The position numbers were made by a program, and so were the translations under genes. Under the pieces are notes generated by a model, which was not told where the DNA came from, searched no databases, and saw only the letters and a program-made list of their open reading frames with translations. This document shows positions 1 through 5,241 of a stretch of 10,930 nucleotides of DNA, in pieces. Where the stretch lies: assembly GCA_002361935.1 (NCBI GenBank), contig DESD01000034.1, forward strand, positions 1 to 10,930. Direction: 5' to 3'. The stretch's first letter is position 1, and every line of letters begins with the position of its first letter. The stretch is from Ruminococcaceae bacterium UBA3323 (lineage in GTDB: Bacteria > Bacillota > Clostridia > Oscillospirales > Acutalibacteraceae).

Positions 1-2
1 CC

Positions 3-64
3 GGCTTAGCCGGAGGTCTTGACTACACAGTATATAATGCATCTTAATACAAAGGCTTTGCCGG
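3..64. repeat. Pair of near-identical 11-mers (GGCTTAGCCGG / GGCTTTGCCGG)
   Basis: GGCTTAGCCGG at 3-13 and GGCTTTGCCGG at 54-64 are direct repeats with one mismatch. The first copy, together with two upstream bases, forms a small hairpin (CCGGC-TTA-GCCGG, 1-13). They flank the candidate promoter of the amidase gene. Function is unknown. The left copy touches the window edge, so it may instead be the end of an upstream terminator or repeat. Confidence 0.4.
19..48 (+). promoter_or_regulatory. Candidate promoter of the amidase gene
   Basis: TTGACT at 19-24 matches the -35 consensus at five of six bases. The only box at proper distance is CTTAAT (43-48, 18-bp spacer, four of six). A perfect TATAAT also lies at 33-38 but only 8 bp from TTGACT, so it cannot pair with it. 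The exact promoter is uncertain. Confidence 0.3.
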
Positions 65-133
65 TTATTTATAAAATACAGCAGTATGGGTTTGCATATA
101 CATAAAGCAGAAAGGGGATTTATGTGAATTCGT

Positions 134-616
134 ATGAAAACAATGAAATACAATCGTCTTAACGCTGTTCGGTATGCTGAAAAATGGGCAATGAAACGAA
201 ATCCTGCTTACTATGACTTTGACGGAATCGGCGGAGATTGTACCAATTTTGCATCGCAGTGTCTTTTTGCCGGCGGTAATGTAATGAATTATACCAAGGA
301 TATCGGCTGGTACTATATTAGTGCGAATGACCGGGCGGCTGCATGGAGCGCAGCACAGTATTTTTACAATTTTATGACAACGAATCATGGTGTCGGTCCT
401 GCTGCAGTTGCTGAGGAAATCAGCAGACTAGAAGCAGGTGATTTTATCCAGCTGCATAATGGCACGGAGTTTTATCACACTTTGCTGGTAACAGGTTTTG
501 AAAACGGCGAGCCTCTTATTGCTGCTCATACAAGGGATGCGTATTCGATGCCGCTTAGCCTTTATACATCGGCAAGACCGTTCGGACTTCATATAACGGG
601 AATAAACATTTGGTAA
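134..616 (+). CDS. Putative amidase-domain protein (Amidase_6 type)
   Basis: A 160-residue single-domain protein of the Amidase_6 family, papain/NlpC-like cysteine hydrolases presumed to cut amide bonds in cell-wall or other peptides. The N-terminal YNRLNAVRYAEKWA block (6-19) and the catalytic-Cys motif GGDCTNFASQC (33-43, Cys36) are typical. The candidate catalytic His is H115 in FYHTLLVTG, and the conserved AAHTRDA (H132) is followed by PLSLY. There is no signal peptide or membrane segment, so the product is cytoplasmic or released by lysis or sporulation; many relatives are secreted. Start: ATG134 is preferred because the family begins near YNR, but the ribosome site AAAGGGG (111-117) is 16 bases away and ideally placed for ATG122, which is followed at once by an in-frame TGA. 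The gene ends just before a strong terminator shared with the convergent gene. Substrate is unknown. Confidence 0.85.
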   Translation: MKTMKYNRLNAVRYAEKWAMKRNPAYYDFDGIGGDCTNFASQCLFAGGNVMNYTKDIGWYYISANDRAAAWSAAQYFYNFMTTNHGVGPAAVAEEISRLEAGDFIQLHNGTEFYHTLLVTGFENGEPLIAAHTRDAYSMPLSLYTSARPFGLHITGINIW

Positions 617-622
617 ATAAAG

Positions 623-662
623 AAAGCCTTTCTGTAGGAAATTCCTCTGGAAAGGCTTTTTA
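623..662. terminator. Shared (bidirectional) intrinsic terminator
   Basis: The arms AAAGCCTTTC (623-632) and GAAAGGCTTT (650-659) pair perfectly. An inner AGGAA/TTCCT stem extends the hairpin, and T residues follow on the plus strand (657-661). The opposite side is A-rich, giving U residues on the minus-strand transcript, so the hairpin can serve both the amidase gene and the convergent SGNH hydrolase gene. Confidence 0.85.
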
Positions 663-671
663 CTTTACAGA

Positions 672-1370
672 TTATTTTATGGCTTCAAATACAACTTCGG
701 CAAATTTTCTGCTACCGTTCTTATTCGGATGAACACCGTCTGAAAACAGCTTTCTTTCCTTTTTAAAAACCTTGCTCATATCTATCAGATTAATATCTTT
801 TCTGTCTGCAATTTCTTTAACAGCAGGGTAAACCTCATCCGTCATTGTGTCTTTTCTTAACTGCCACATTACTTTTCCTCTGATTTCAAATAGCGGAGGG
901 GGAATCAATATGTGTATTTTCGGCTTAGAGGACAAATTCAGATAGCTGTCTATTATTTCACAGTAGTCCTTTATAAACTTTTCTCTGTTCCAGTTTGTCT
1001 TTTTCGTATCATTAGAGCCGAGCATGATTACTACGATATCAGGATAAAAATCAAGACTTTGCTGATACAGCTTTTCTTTGGTGTATGGAAAATCGGCATC
1101 TTTAATGGCCGTTCTGTTTGTGTATCCAAAGTTGTTGACACAATATTCTTCACCAAGCAGATGTCCGAGAACAGTCGGATAATTATTCTTATTTCGGTTT
1201 TGAACAGTGCATCCGTATGTAATGCTGTCGCCAACACAGGCCACTTTGATTTGTCCGCCCTTTGCCTTTTTCATCGGATGATAGCTTTCAATGAAGCCAA
1301 AATGGAATAGAATAAATAACGCCGCGGCAGAAATCAGCAGTATAATTCCTGCAATAATTATATAAATCAT
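672..1370 (-). CDS. Membrane-anchored SGNH/GDSL-type esterase/hydrolase
   Basis: A 232-residue SGNH hydrolase (Lipase_GDSL_2 type). A single N-terminal membrane helix (about residues 2-24) has no cleavage site that I can recognise, so the catalytic domain is probably tethered outside the membrane. All four blocks are visible: GDSITYG (47-53, nucleophile Ser49), Gly82 in NFGYTNR, GSND (118-121, Asn120) and DGVHPN (211-216, catalytic Asp211 and His214). Members deacylate or deacetylate polysaccharides, lipids or esters; the sugar modifications made by nearby envelope genes are a plausible but unproven context. The start is secure: AAGGAG (1379-1384 on this strand) sits 8 bases before ATG1370. 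The gene lies 18 bases after a small membrane-protein gene, so the two likely share a transcript that ends at the convergent terminator (623-662). Substrate cannot be read from the sequence. Confidence 0.85.
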   Translation of the reverse strand: MIYIIIAGIILLISAAALFILFHFGFIESYHPMKKAKGGQIKVACVGDSITYGCTVQNRNKNNYPTVLGHLLGEEYCVNNFGYTNRTAIKDADFPYTKEKLYQQSLDFYPDIVVIMLGSNDTKKTNWNREKFIKDYCEIIDSYLNLSSKPKIHILIPPPLFEIRGKVMWQLRKDTMTDEVYPAVKEIADRKDINLIDMSKVFKKERKLFSDGVHPNKNGSRKFAEVVFEAIK

Positions 1371-1388
1371 AAATTTTTCTCCTTAATA

Positions 1389-1676
1389 TTAATGCCAATA
1401 ATAATCGTTTCTGTTTGTATTATAACGATAAACGGTTATTAATTTGTTTTCTTCTTTTGTAAAAATAAAGATTGCTCCGTTATAAAATTTGGCAACAGCT
1501 TCATTTTTGTATTTTTGTTCGGCTTTTTGTTCAGTTTCTTTAAGTGCGGTTTTCAAATCGCCGGTGGTTCGATTTGAATCTTTTCCATATTTAAAAGCAT
1601 CATTCATTAATTCTTTCTGTTTATTATCGCTGATATTTAATCTTTCGGCTATTCTGATTCTTGCATGGTTGGTCAA
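1389..1676 (-). CDS. Uncharacterised small soluble domain, DUF4258-like (3' part of a split gene)
   Basis: Read from TTG1676 this gives 95 residues: an N-terminal THNHARIRIAER-like helix start (here TNHARIRIAERLNIS), a Lys/Glu-rich helical middle, and a C-terminal beta-like end with FIFTKEENKLITVY. The layout of a His-Ala-xx-Arg-xx-Arg helix followed by a strand ending in (I/L)TVY resembles small DUF4258/BrnT-like RNase-fold proteins, but this is only a shape match and no function is assigned. No ribosome binding site precedes the TTG. The same frame stays open upstream to a stop at 1763 and reads as ordinary host-like protein (for example NYDIDTPIL directly before TNHARIR). The true N-terminus is therefore almost certainly the membrane segment encoded in the next frame at 1748-1846, joined by a -1 shift or a missing A. 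Joined length would be about 152 residues. Confidence 0.6.
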   Translation of the reverse strand: MTNHARIRIAERLNISDNKQKELMNDAFKYGKDSNRTTGDLKTALKETEQKAEQKYKNEAVAKFYNGAIFIFTKEENKLITVYRYNTNRNDYYWH

Positions 1677-1846
1677 TATCGGCGTATCAATATCATAATT
1701 GGGAATATTGTGTTTATCAACATTGTCTTGCGAATAATAATCAGAATCTTTTTTTTTGTTTTAAAATGCTTTTTGATTAAAATGATGAAAAACATTGCAG
1801 CAAGAAGCACTATGACTCCCAAAACTATTAATATTGCTTTATCCAT
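1673..1846 (-). CDS. Single-helix membrane anchor (5' part of the split gene)
   Basis: From ATG1846 the frame encodes MDKAILIVLG, a hydrophobic helix (about residues 4-24), then the basic stretch KKHFKTKKK, and reaches a nine-A run. Past the run it gives an Ile- and ATA-rich, non-protein-like tail and stops at 1673 (TGA overlapping TTG1676). The codon use and amino-acid make-up switch at the A run, while the other frame becomes protein-like there. I therefore read this as the N-terminal anchor of the following domain. An earlier ATG at 1858 has no ribosome site; the GGGGA at 1852-1856 is correctly spaced for ATG1846. The helix-then-lysines topology places the C-terminal domain in the cytoplasm. 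No known family is recognised for the anchor. Confidence 0.55.
   Translation of the reverse strand: MDKAILIVLGVIVLLAAMFFIILIKKHFKTKKKILIIIRKTMLINTIFPIMILIRRY
1748..1757 (-). other. A9-G slippery sequence / frameshift point
   Basis: On the minus strand nine A residues (1757-1749) are followed by G (1748). In the frame of the upstream membrane segment this contains A AAA AAG in the exact phase of a -1 ribosomal frameshift heptamer, as in E. coli dnaX. A -1 slip continues at GAT (1748-1746) into the downstream domain. I see no upstream internal Shine-Dalgarno or stable downstream hairpin. Transcriptional slippage, phase variation or a base lost in sequencing are therefore at least as likely as programmed ribosomal shifting. 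Confidence 0.55.
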
Positions 1847-1886
1847 AAAATTCCCCATACAATTTGAATTCGAATTTCTTGAATAT

Positions 1887-1915
1887 AAAATACCACAATT
1901 TAAAATTACAGTAAA
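1887..1915 (-). promoter_or_regulatory. Candidate promoter of the membrane-protein/SGNH operon
   Basis: On the minus strand TTTACT (1915-1910) is followed after exactly 17 bp by TATTTT (1892-1887), which is preceded by TGG and so forms an extended -10. Each hexamer matches the consensus at four of six bases. It would start transcripts about 35 bases before ATG1846. Confidence 0.35.
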
Positions 1916-1921
1916 CTCTTT

Positions 1922-1947
1922 TTCAAGATTTTTCCAATAATCTTGAA
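1922..1947. repeat. Inverted repeat in the divergent intergenic region
   Basis: TTCAAGATT (1922-1930) and AATCTTGAA (1939-1947) are perfect 9-bp arms around an 8-base loop. There is no T-tract on either side, so it is not an intrinsic terminator. It lies between two divergently transcribed genes, just upstream of the candidate minus-strand promoter, and could be a regulator-binding site. The rest of 1859-2027 shows no gene, and I find no convincing -35/-10 pair for the glycosyltransferase. Confidence 0.5.
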
Positions 1948-2027
1948 TTATCAGATTGCAAATGGTAAACTATATATTTGTAAGTAATCGGCAGTTGCTT
2001 TTAAAAGTTAAAATTCAGAGGTAGTTT

Positions 2028-2972
2028 ATGTTTCTTTCTCTTGTTGTGCCCTGTTATAACGAAGAGGGCAATGTTGAAAAATTCTTTTCCGAAACAAACA
2101 AGGCGTTTGACGGCGGAGATTTTGAATATGAATTTGTTTTTGTCAATGACGGAAGCAGGGATAAAACTGAAAGCTGTTTAAAAGGGCTTTATGATAAAAA
2201 CAAGGAGTATAAAATTCAGGTGCTTTCCTTCAGCAGGAATTTCGGCAAGGAAGCTGCGATTTATGCAGGGCTTAAGGCTGCAAAGGGTGATATGGTCTGC
2301 CTGATTGATGCTGATTTGCAGCAACGGCCGGAGGTTGTTCTTCAGATGCTTGATATAATGCGCCAAAATGAAGAGCTTGATTGTGTAACAGCTTATCAGA
2401 AAAACCGCAGAGAAAGCAAAGTAATGATTTCTCTGAAAAATGCTTTTTATAAAATAATAAATAAAATCACCGAGGTTAATTTTGTAAACGGAGCTTCCGA
2501 TTTCAGACTGATGAAAAGGAATATGGTTGATGCCGTTTTAAATATGAGCGAATATCATCGCTTTTCAAAGGGTATATTCAGTTGGGTTGGCTTTAATGTT
2601 GAATATATTCCTTATGATGCGGAGGAAAGAGAAAGCGGAAAATCAAAATGGAGCGCCGGAAAGCTGTTCAAATACGGAATTGACGGTATCGTTTCTTTTT
2701 CAACGCTTCCCTTAAAGCTTTCAACCTATGTTGGTTTCATTTCAGCCATTATTTCGCTTATATATCTTGTTGTTGTTATTATTCAGAAGCTTGCTTTCGG
2801 CATTGATGTTCCCGGCTACGCAACAATTGTTGTGCTTGTTCTGTTTCTCGGAGGCCTTCAGCTTTTCAGCCTTGGAATACTTGGTGAATATATTTCAAAA
2901 ATATTTGTTCAGGTAAAAAACAGACCGATTTATGTATTAAAAGAGCATTTGGGTAAAGAAAATGAAGAATAA
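2028..2972 (+). CDS. Family 2 glycosyltransferase, DPM1/GtrB-like (polyprenyl-phosphate sugar transferase)
   Basis: A 314-residue membrane-associated GT-A enzyme that probably transfers a sugar from a nucleotide donor to polyprenyl phosphate on the cytoplasmic face. Visible motifs are VVPCYNEE (6-13), VNDGSRDKT (39-47), SFSRNFGKEAA (67-77), the metal-binding DAD (94-96), and GASDFRLM (155-162). RFSKG (178-182) and ERESGKSKWS (200-209) are the typical C-terminal signature. Two membrane helices follow (about 233-256 and 266-290), as in GtrB, ArnC-like and Dpm1-like enzymes of this length. Ribosome site AGAGGT (2017-2022) is five bases before ATG2028. The 3' end overlaps the next gene by 11 bases. 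The pairing with a GtrA-like protein fits lipid-linked sugar synthesis and flipping for envelope glycosylation. The sugar is not predictable. Confidence 0.9.
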   Translation: MFLSLVVPCYNEEGNVEKFFSETNKAFDGGDFEYEFVFVNDGSRDKTESCLKGLYDKNKEYKIQVLSFSRNFGKEAAIYAGLKAAKGDMVCLIDADLQQRPEVVLQMLDIMRQNEELDCVTAYQKNRRESKVMISLKNAFYKIINKITEVNFVNGASDFRLMKRNMVDAVLNMSEYHRFSKGIFSWVGFNVEYIPYDAEERESGKSKWSAGKLFKYGIDGIVSFSTLPLKLSTYVGFISAIISLIYLVVVIIQKLAFGIDVPGYATIVVLVLFLGGLQLFSLGILGEYISKIFVQVKNRPIYVLKEHLGKENEE

Positions 2973-3408
2973 AGAAATTATTTTATATGTTCTTTTCGGC
3001 GGACTTACTACGCTTGTAAATTTCTTTGCTTTCTGGCTTCTTAATAAAGCAGCAGGGGAATACGCCTATCTTGTAAACAATGTTATTGCGTGGTTTGTTG
3101 CGGTTGTTTTTGCATATGTAACGAATAAACTTTGGGTGTTTGAATCAAAAAGCTGGGCATTCAAAACCATTGTCAAAGAAATTCCCGAGTTTTTTCTTGC
3201 ACGGGTGTTCAGTCTTTTTATTGAGGAAGCAGGGCTCTGGCTCTTTGTTGAAAAAGCAGGATTTGACAGCTTTTCGTTTTCGGTTTTGGGATTTGATGTT
3301 ACAGGCAAGCTGCTTGCAAAGGCTGTGCTTGCAGTTATTGTTGTTATTTTGAATTACTTTTTCAGCAAGTTTATCATTTTTGCAAGAAAGAAAAAAGAGA
3401 ATAATTAG
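2962..3408 (+). CDS. GtrA-like family membrane protein
   Basis: 148 residues with four predicted membrane helices (about 6-28, 37-57, 73-95 and 114-139) and the GtrA-family features FGGLTTLVNF (13-22), FAYVTNKLWVFES (50-62) and the closing NYFFSKFIIFARKKK. GtrA proteins are thought to help flip or present undecaprenyl-phosphate-linked sugars made by a partner GtrB-type enzyme, here the gene immediately upstream. The ATG lies inside the last codons of that gene (11-base overlap), so translation is likely coupled; its own ribosome site (GGGTAAAG) is weak. No third, Wzy- or acceptor-specific GT-C transferase follows: transcription ends at the hairpin 3425-3449. Confidence 0.9.
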   Translation: MKNKEIILYVLFGGLTTLVNFFAFWLLNKAAGEYAYLVNNVIAWFVAVVFAYVTNKLWVFESKSWAFKTIVKEIPEFFLARVFSLFIEEAGLWLFVEKAGFDSFSFSVLGFDVTGKLLAKAVLAVIVVILNYFFSKFIIFARKKKENN

Positions 3409-3424
3409 GCAATATAGAGAAATC

Positions 3425-3449
3425 GGAGAGGTAGCTGCCTCTCCTTTTT
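3425..3449 (+). terminator. Intrinsic terminator of the GT2-GtrA operon
   Basis: GGAGAGG (3425-3431) pairs with CCTCTCC (3438-3444) around TAGCTG, followed by five T residues. It lies between the convergent GtrA-like gene and cotJB. The minus-strand side (TTTCTCTATATT) is moderately U-rich and might also stop the cotJ transcript. Confidence 0.85.
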
Positions 3450-3457
3450 GTTTGCCG

Positions 3458-3703
3458 TTATTTATCGCATTCAACATCCCATGGCCAGGGATCCTTAAGC
3501 CATTCGTCGCTGTTGTTCTCGCCAAGCGTCAACGGTCCGAAATTTTCTTCAAATTCAGCTTTTAATTCTTCAAACTGGCGGTGATATTTTTCATAAAGCC
3601 TTTTTGCTTCCTTGTTGTCTATATGCGTATCCATATAAACTCTCATTTCCCACATGGCAAACTGAGCAGCGGATACTCTTAAAAGCATTTGTTCTCTGTT
3701 CAT
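3458..3703 (-). CDS. cotJB: Spore coat protein CotJB
   Basis: 81 residues with the CotJB pattern: RVSAAQFAMWEMRVYMDTH (9-27), the helix-rich KEAKRLYEKYHRQFEELK, FGPLT and the tryptophan-rich tail with KDPWPWD. CotJ proteins are made in the mother cell and sit in or under the spore coat; CotJA and CotJB need each other or CotJC for assembly in Bacillus. The ATG (3703-3701) overlaps the cotJA stop (ATGA), and GGAAGGGG lies upstream, so the two genes are translationally coupled. The usual third gene, cotJC (a manganese-catalase-like protein), is absent here: the next gene downstream converges from the other strand. Confidence 0.92.
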   Translation of the reverse strand: MNREQMLLRVSAAQFAMWEMRVYMDTHIDNKEAKRLYEKYHRQFEELKAEFEENFGPLTLGENNSDEWLKDPWPWDVECDK

Positions 3704-3912
3704 ACAAGGGTTCCCCTTCCGGTGAATGGTTTGTTCAGCTCAGGGAAAAGTGTTCCCTCAAATAAAGCGTGTTTTTCTTCTTCGTATGTTACAGGCTGCT
3801 GCTGAAACGGAATATAAGCCATTGTAACAGTTGCATCAGCAGGGAGAGGAGGCAAAACACTGCTTTTTTTATTTAAAAAAGACGGATTAAACATATCAAC
3901 ATATTTTTCCAT
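3700..3912 (-). CDS. cotJA: Spore coat-associated protein CotJA
   Basis: 70 residues, full family length. The proline-rich N-terminal part is followed by the hallmark AYIPFQ (32-37), TYEEEKHALFEGTLFPEL and NKPFTG near the C-terminus. It is a small coat component that interacts with CotJB/CotJC in the mother-cell-made spore layers. AAAGGAGA (3921-3928 on this strand) gives a strong ribosome site about 8 bases before ATG3912. It is the first gene of a two-gene operon with cotJB. Its presence is the clearest sign that the organism forms spores. Confidence 0.92.
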   Translation of the reverse strand: MEKYVDMFNPSFLNKKSSVLPPLPADATVTMAYIPFQQQPVTYEEEKHALFEGTLFPELNKPFTGRGTLV

Positions 3913-3932
3913 AAATTGATTCTCCTTTCCTA

Positions 3933-3979
3933 CTATTCTATGCCTGAGTTAAAACTATGTTCGTTTTATATGGTTTGAT
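3933..3979 (-). promoter_or_regulatory. Possible sigma-E-type promoter region of cotJAB
   Basis: On the minus strand CATATAAA, CATAGTTT and CATAGAAT, all resembling the sigma-E -10 box CATACA-T, occur within 45 bases upstream of the cotJA ribosome site. The matching -35 is not clear for any of them. In Bacillus the cotJ operon is sigma-E-dependent, which is why I looked. Low confidence. Confidence 0.25.
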
Positions 3980-4014
3980 ACATTTTTATAATAAGAGAAA
4001 AAATTTTTTATACA

Positions 4015-4020
4015 TATAAT
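4015..4020 (+). promoter_or_regulatory. -10 box upstream of mazF
   Basis: A perfect TATAAT (4015-4020) would start transcripts near 4027, about 65 bases before the mazF ATG. No good -35 is present at 16-18 bp. A second TATAAT at 3987-3992 also lacks a -35. The region between cotJA and mazF (3913-4092) is very AT-rich and otherwise holds no gene larger than a micro-ORF. Confidence 0.35.
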
Positions 4021-4048
4021 GGAATATGATGTTTAAAAATTATTCTGA

Positions 4049-4096
4049 ATGGTAAAAATAAATATGAAAGAAAAAGCGAAGGTGATTACAGTATGA
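4049..4096 (+). other. 15-codon micro-ORF overlapping the mazF start
   Basis: ATG4049 opens MVKINMKEKAKVITV, ending at a TGA (4094-4096) that overlaps the mazF ATG (ATGA). An internal ATG4064 gives the last ten residues. Neither ATG has a clear ribosome site. This is exactly where a mazE-type antitoxin would end, so it may be a coupling leader, an eroded antitoxin tail or chance. Confidence 0.25.
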
Positions 4097-4434
4097 CAGT
4101 TAAGCGCGGAGATATATATTATGCAGATTTAAGCCCCGTTGTCGGCTCGGAACAGGGCGGTGTAAGACCTGTATTGATTGTTCAGAATGATGTTGGAAAT
4201 CGTTTTTCGCCAACGGTTATTGCAGCGGCAATAACAAGCCAGCGTGATAAAACAAGTTTGCCTACTCATATAGAGGTTGATGCAAGAAACTGCGGTCTTG
4301 CCAAGGACAGTGTTGTGCTTTTAGAGCAGGTGCGAACGATTGATAAGCGCCGATTGCGTGAAAAAATGGGTGCGCTCGACGGCGGCGATATGGGAAAAGT
4401 AAATGAAGCCCTTTCCGTTTCCTTCGGGCTTTGA
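4093..4434 (+). CDS. mazF: MazF/EndoA-family mRNA interferase toxin
   Basis: 113 residues, aligning almost end to end with Bacillus EndoA (NdoA/MazF, 116 residues). Shared blocks include VKRGDIYYADLSPVVGSEQGG (3-23), RPVLIVQND (25-33), NRFSPTVIAAAIT (36-48) with the catalytic Arg/Thr/Ser region, LPTHIEVDA (56-64), DSVVLLEQVRTIDKRRL (72-88) and VNEALSVSFGL. The family cuts single-stranded RNA at a short motif (UACAU for EndoA) and is held in check by a MazE-type antitoxin. No antitoxin gene lies next to it: upstream is divergent cotJA, downstream a terminator. AAGGTGA (4079-4085) gives a good ribosome site seven bases before ATG4093. Transcribed alone and ended by the hairpin 4438-4471. Confidence 0.95.
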   Translation: MTVKRGDIYYADLSPVVGSEQGGVRPVLIVQNDVGNRFSPTVIAAAITSQRDKTSLPTHIEVDARNCGLAKDSVVLLEQVRTIDKRRLREKMGALDGGDMGKVNEALSVSFGL

Positions 4435-4437
4435 TAT

Positions 4438-4471
4438 GGAATAACTCTTAACGGGAGTTATTCCTTTTTTT
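4438..4471 (+). terminator. Intrinsic terminator after mazF
   Basis: GGAATAACTC (4438-4447) pairs perfectly with GAGTTATTCC (4455-4464) around TTAACGG, followed by seven T residues. It starts three bases after the mazF stop and isolates mazF from the two-component operon. Confidence 0.95.
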
Positions 4472-4488
4472 ATTTTTTGCTCCGTTTA

Positions 4489-4502
4489 TTACAAAATAGT
4501 AA
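4489..4502 (+). promoter_or_regulatory. Candidate response-regulator operator upstream of the regulator gene
   Basis: TTACAAAATAGTAA is an imperfect inverted repeat that recurs, with one base change, in front of the ABC genes (6328-6341). It lies just above the -35 position of the extended -10 promoter at 4522-4530, where a PhoB/OmpR-type activator would bind. The binding role is inferred from the duplication and position. Confidence 0.55.
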
Positions 4503-4521
4503 TTTATTATTCTGAAAAATA

Positions 4522-4530
4522 TGTTAGAAT
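4522..4530 (+). promoter_or_regulatory. Extended -10 promoter of the two-component operon
   Basis: TGTTAGAAT is a TGn-extended -10 with TAGAAT matching at five of six bases. There is no good -35, as expected for a promoter helped by an activator at 4489-4502. It would start RNA near 4537, which rules out ATG4537 as the regulator start. Confidence 0.5.
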
Positions 4531-4566
4531 AGGATTATGTTAAAAAGAAAGGAAATGGTTACATAT

Positions 4567-5241
4567 ATGAAAATCTTTCTTCTTGAGGATGATGCTTCAA
4601 TTGCAATGGGGCTTGAATATTCTTTGCAAAAAGAGGGCTATGAAACGGTTCATGCCAAAACGGTTTCAGAGGCTTTGGAATTGATAGGCAGAAATGTGTT
4701 TGATTTGTATTTGCTGGATTTAACCCTTCCTGACGGCAGCGGCTATGAGGTTTGCAGGGCTGTTAAGGAAAAGGGGGATTTGCCTGTTATCTTTTTAACC
4801 GCCTTTGATGACGAGGTTAACGTTGTTATGGGCTTTGATTTGGGCGCGGATGATTATATTTCAAAGCCGTTTCGTGTTAATGAACTTATGGCAAGAATCA
4901 GAAGTGTGCTTAGAAGATATAACAGCGAAGCGGGCAAAAGCGGAATTGTAGAGCTGCATGGGCTGCGAATCAACACAAATGAAGCAAAGGTTTTTAAAAA
5001 CGGTGCGGAAATTGTGCTTACCGCTATGGAGTACAGGCTTTTGCTTATACTTGTTAATAACAAAGGCAGGGTTCTTTCAAGAAATCAGCTTCTTGAAAAT
5101 ATCTGGGATATAGACGGAATTTTTGTTAACGATAACACGCTTACCGTTTATATCAAACGGCTTCGTGATAAAATTGAGGATAATTCGGATGATCCGAAGA
5201 TTATCAAAACGGTTCGTAAAATGGGGTATATTTTGGAATGA
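4567..5241 (+). CDS. OmpR/PhoB-family response regulator (Bce/Yxd-type)
   Basis: 224 residues from ATG4567. The receiver domain (1-117) has the acidic pocket D8-D9, phospho-acceptor D51 in LLDLTLPDG, T78, Y97 and K100 in ISKPF. The C-terminal winged helix (about 128-224) has TAMEYRLLLILVNNKGRVLSRNQLLENIWD and NTLTVYIKRLRDKIE, ending RKMGYILE, so it is a DNA-binding regulator. In-frame ATGs at 4537 and 4555 are less likely: 4537 lies at the predicted transcription start and 4555 is one base from the AAAGGA ribosome site. That site is, however, rather far (13 bases) from 4567. The stop overlaps the kinase start (ATGA). It probably activates its own operon and the ABC genes through the TTACAAAATWGTAA sites. 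Confidence 0.95.
   Translation: MKIFLLEDDASIAMGLEYSLQKEGYETVHAKTVSEALELIGRNVFDLYLLDLTLPDGSGYEVCRAVKEKGDLPVIFLTAFDDEVNVVMGFDLGADDYISKPFRVNELMARIRSVLRRYNSEAGKSGIVELHGLRINTNEAKVFKNGAEIVLTAMEYRLLLILVNNKGRVLSRNQLLENIWDIDGIFVNDNTLTVYIKRLRDKIEDNSDDPKIIKTVRKMGYILE

Noticed and set aside
19..38. TTGACT plus perfect TATAAT read as one strong promoter
   Set aside because: The spacer is only 8 bp, far too short for sigma-A.
912..1310. 132-codon plus-strand open frame
   Set aside because: Antisense to the SGNH hydrolase whose four catalytic blocks are intact; its translation is low-complexity with no family likeness.
3145..3525. 126-codon minus-strand open frame overlapping the GtrA-like gene
   Set aside because: It reads antisense through GtrA and the terminator 3425-3449, is Lys/Cys/Asn-rich and has no ribosome site.
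4537..4566. Upstream ATG (4537) as start of the response regulator
   Set aside because: It falls at the predicted transcription start of the TGTTAGAAT promoter, has no ribosome site, and adds residues (LKRKEMVTY) that do not belong to receiver domains.
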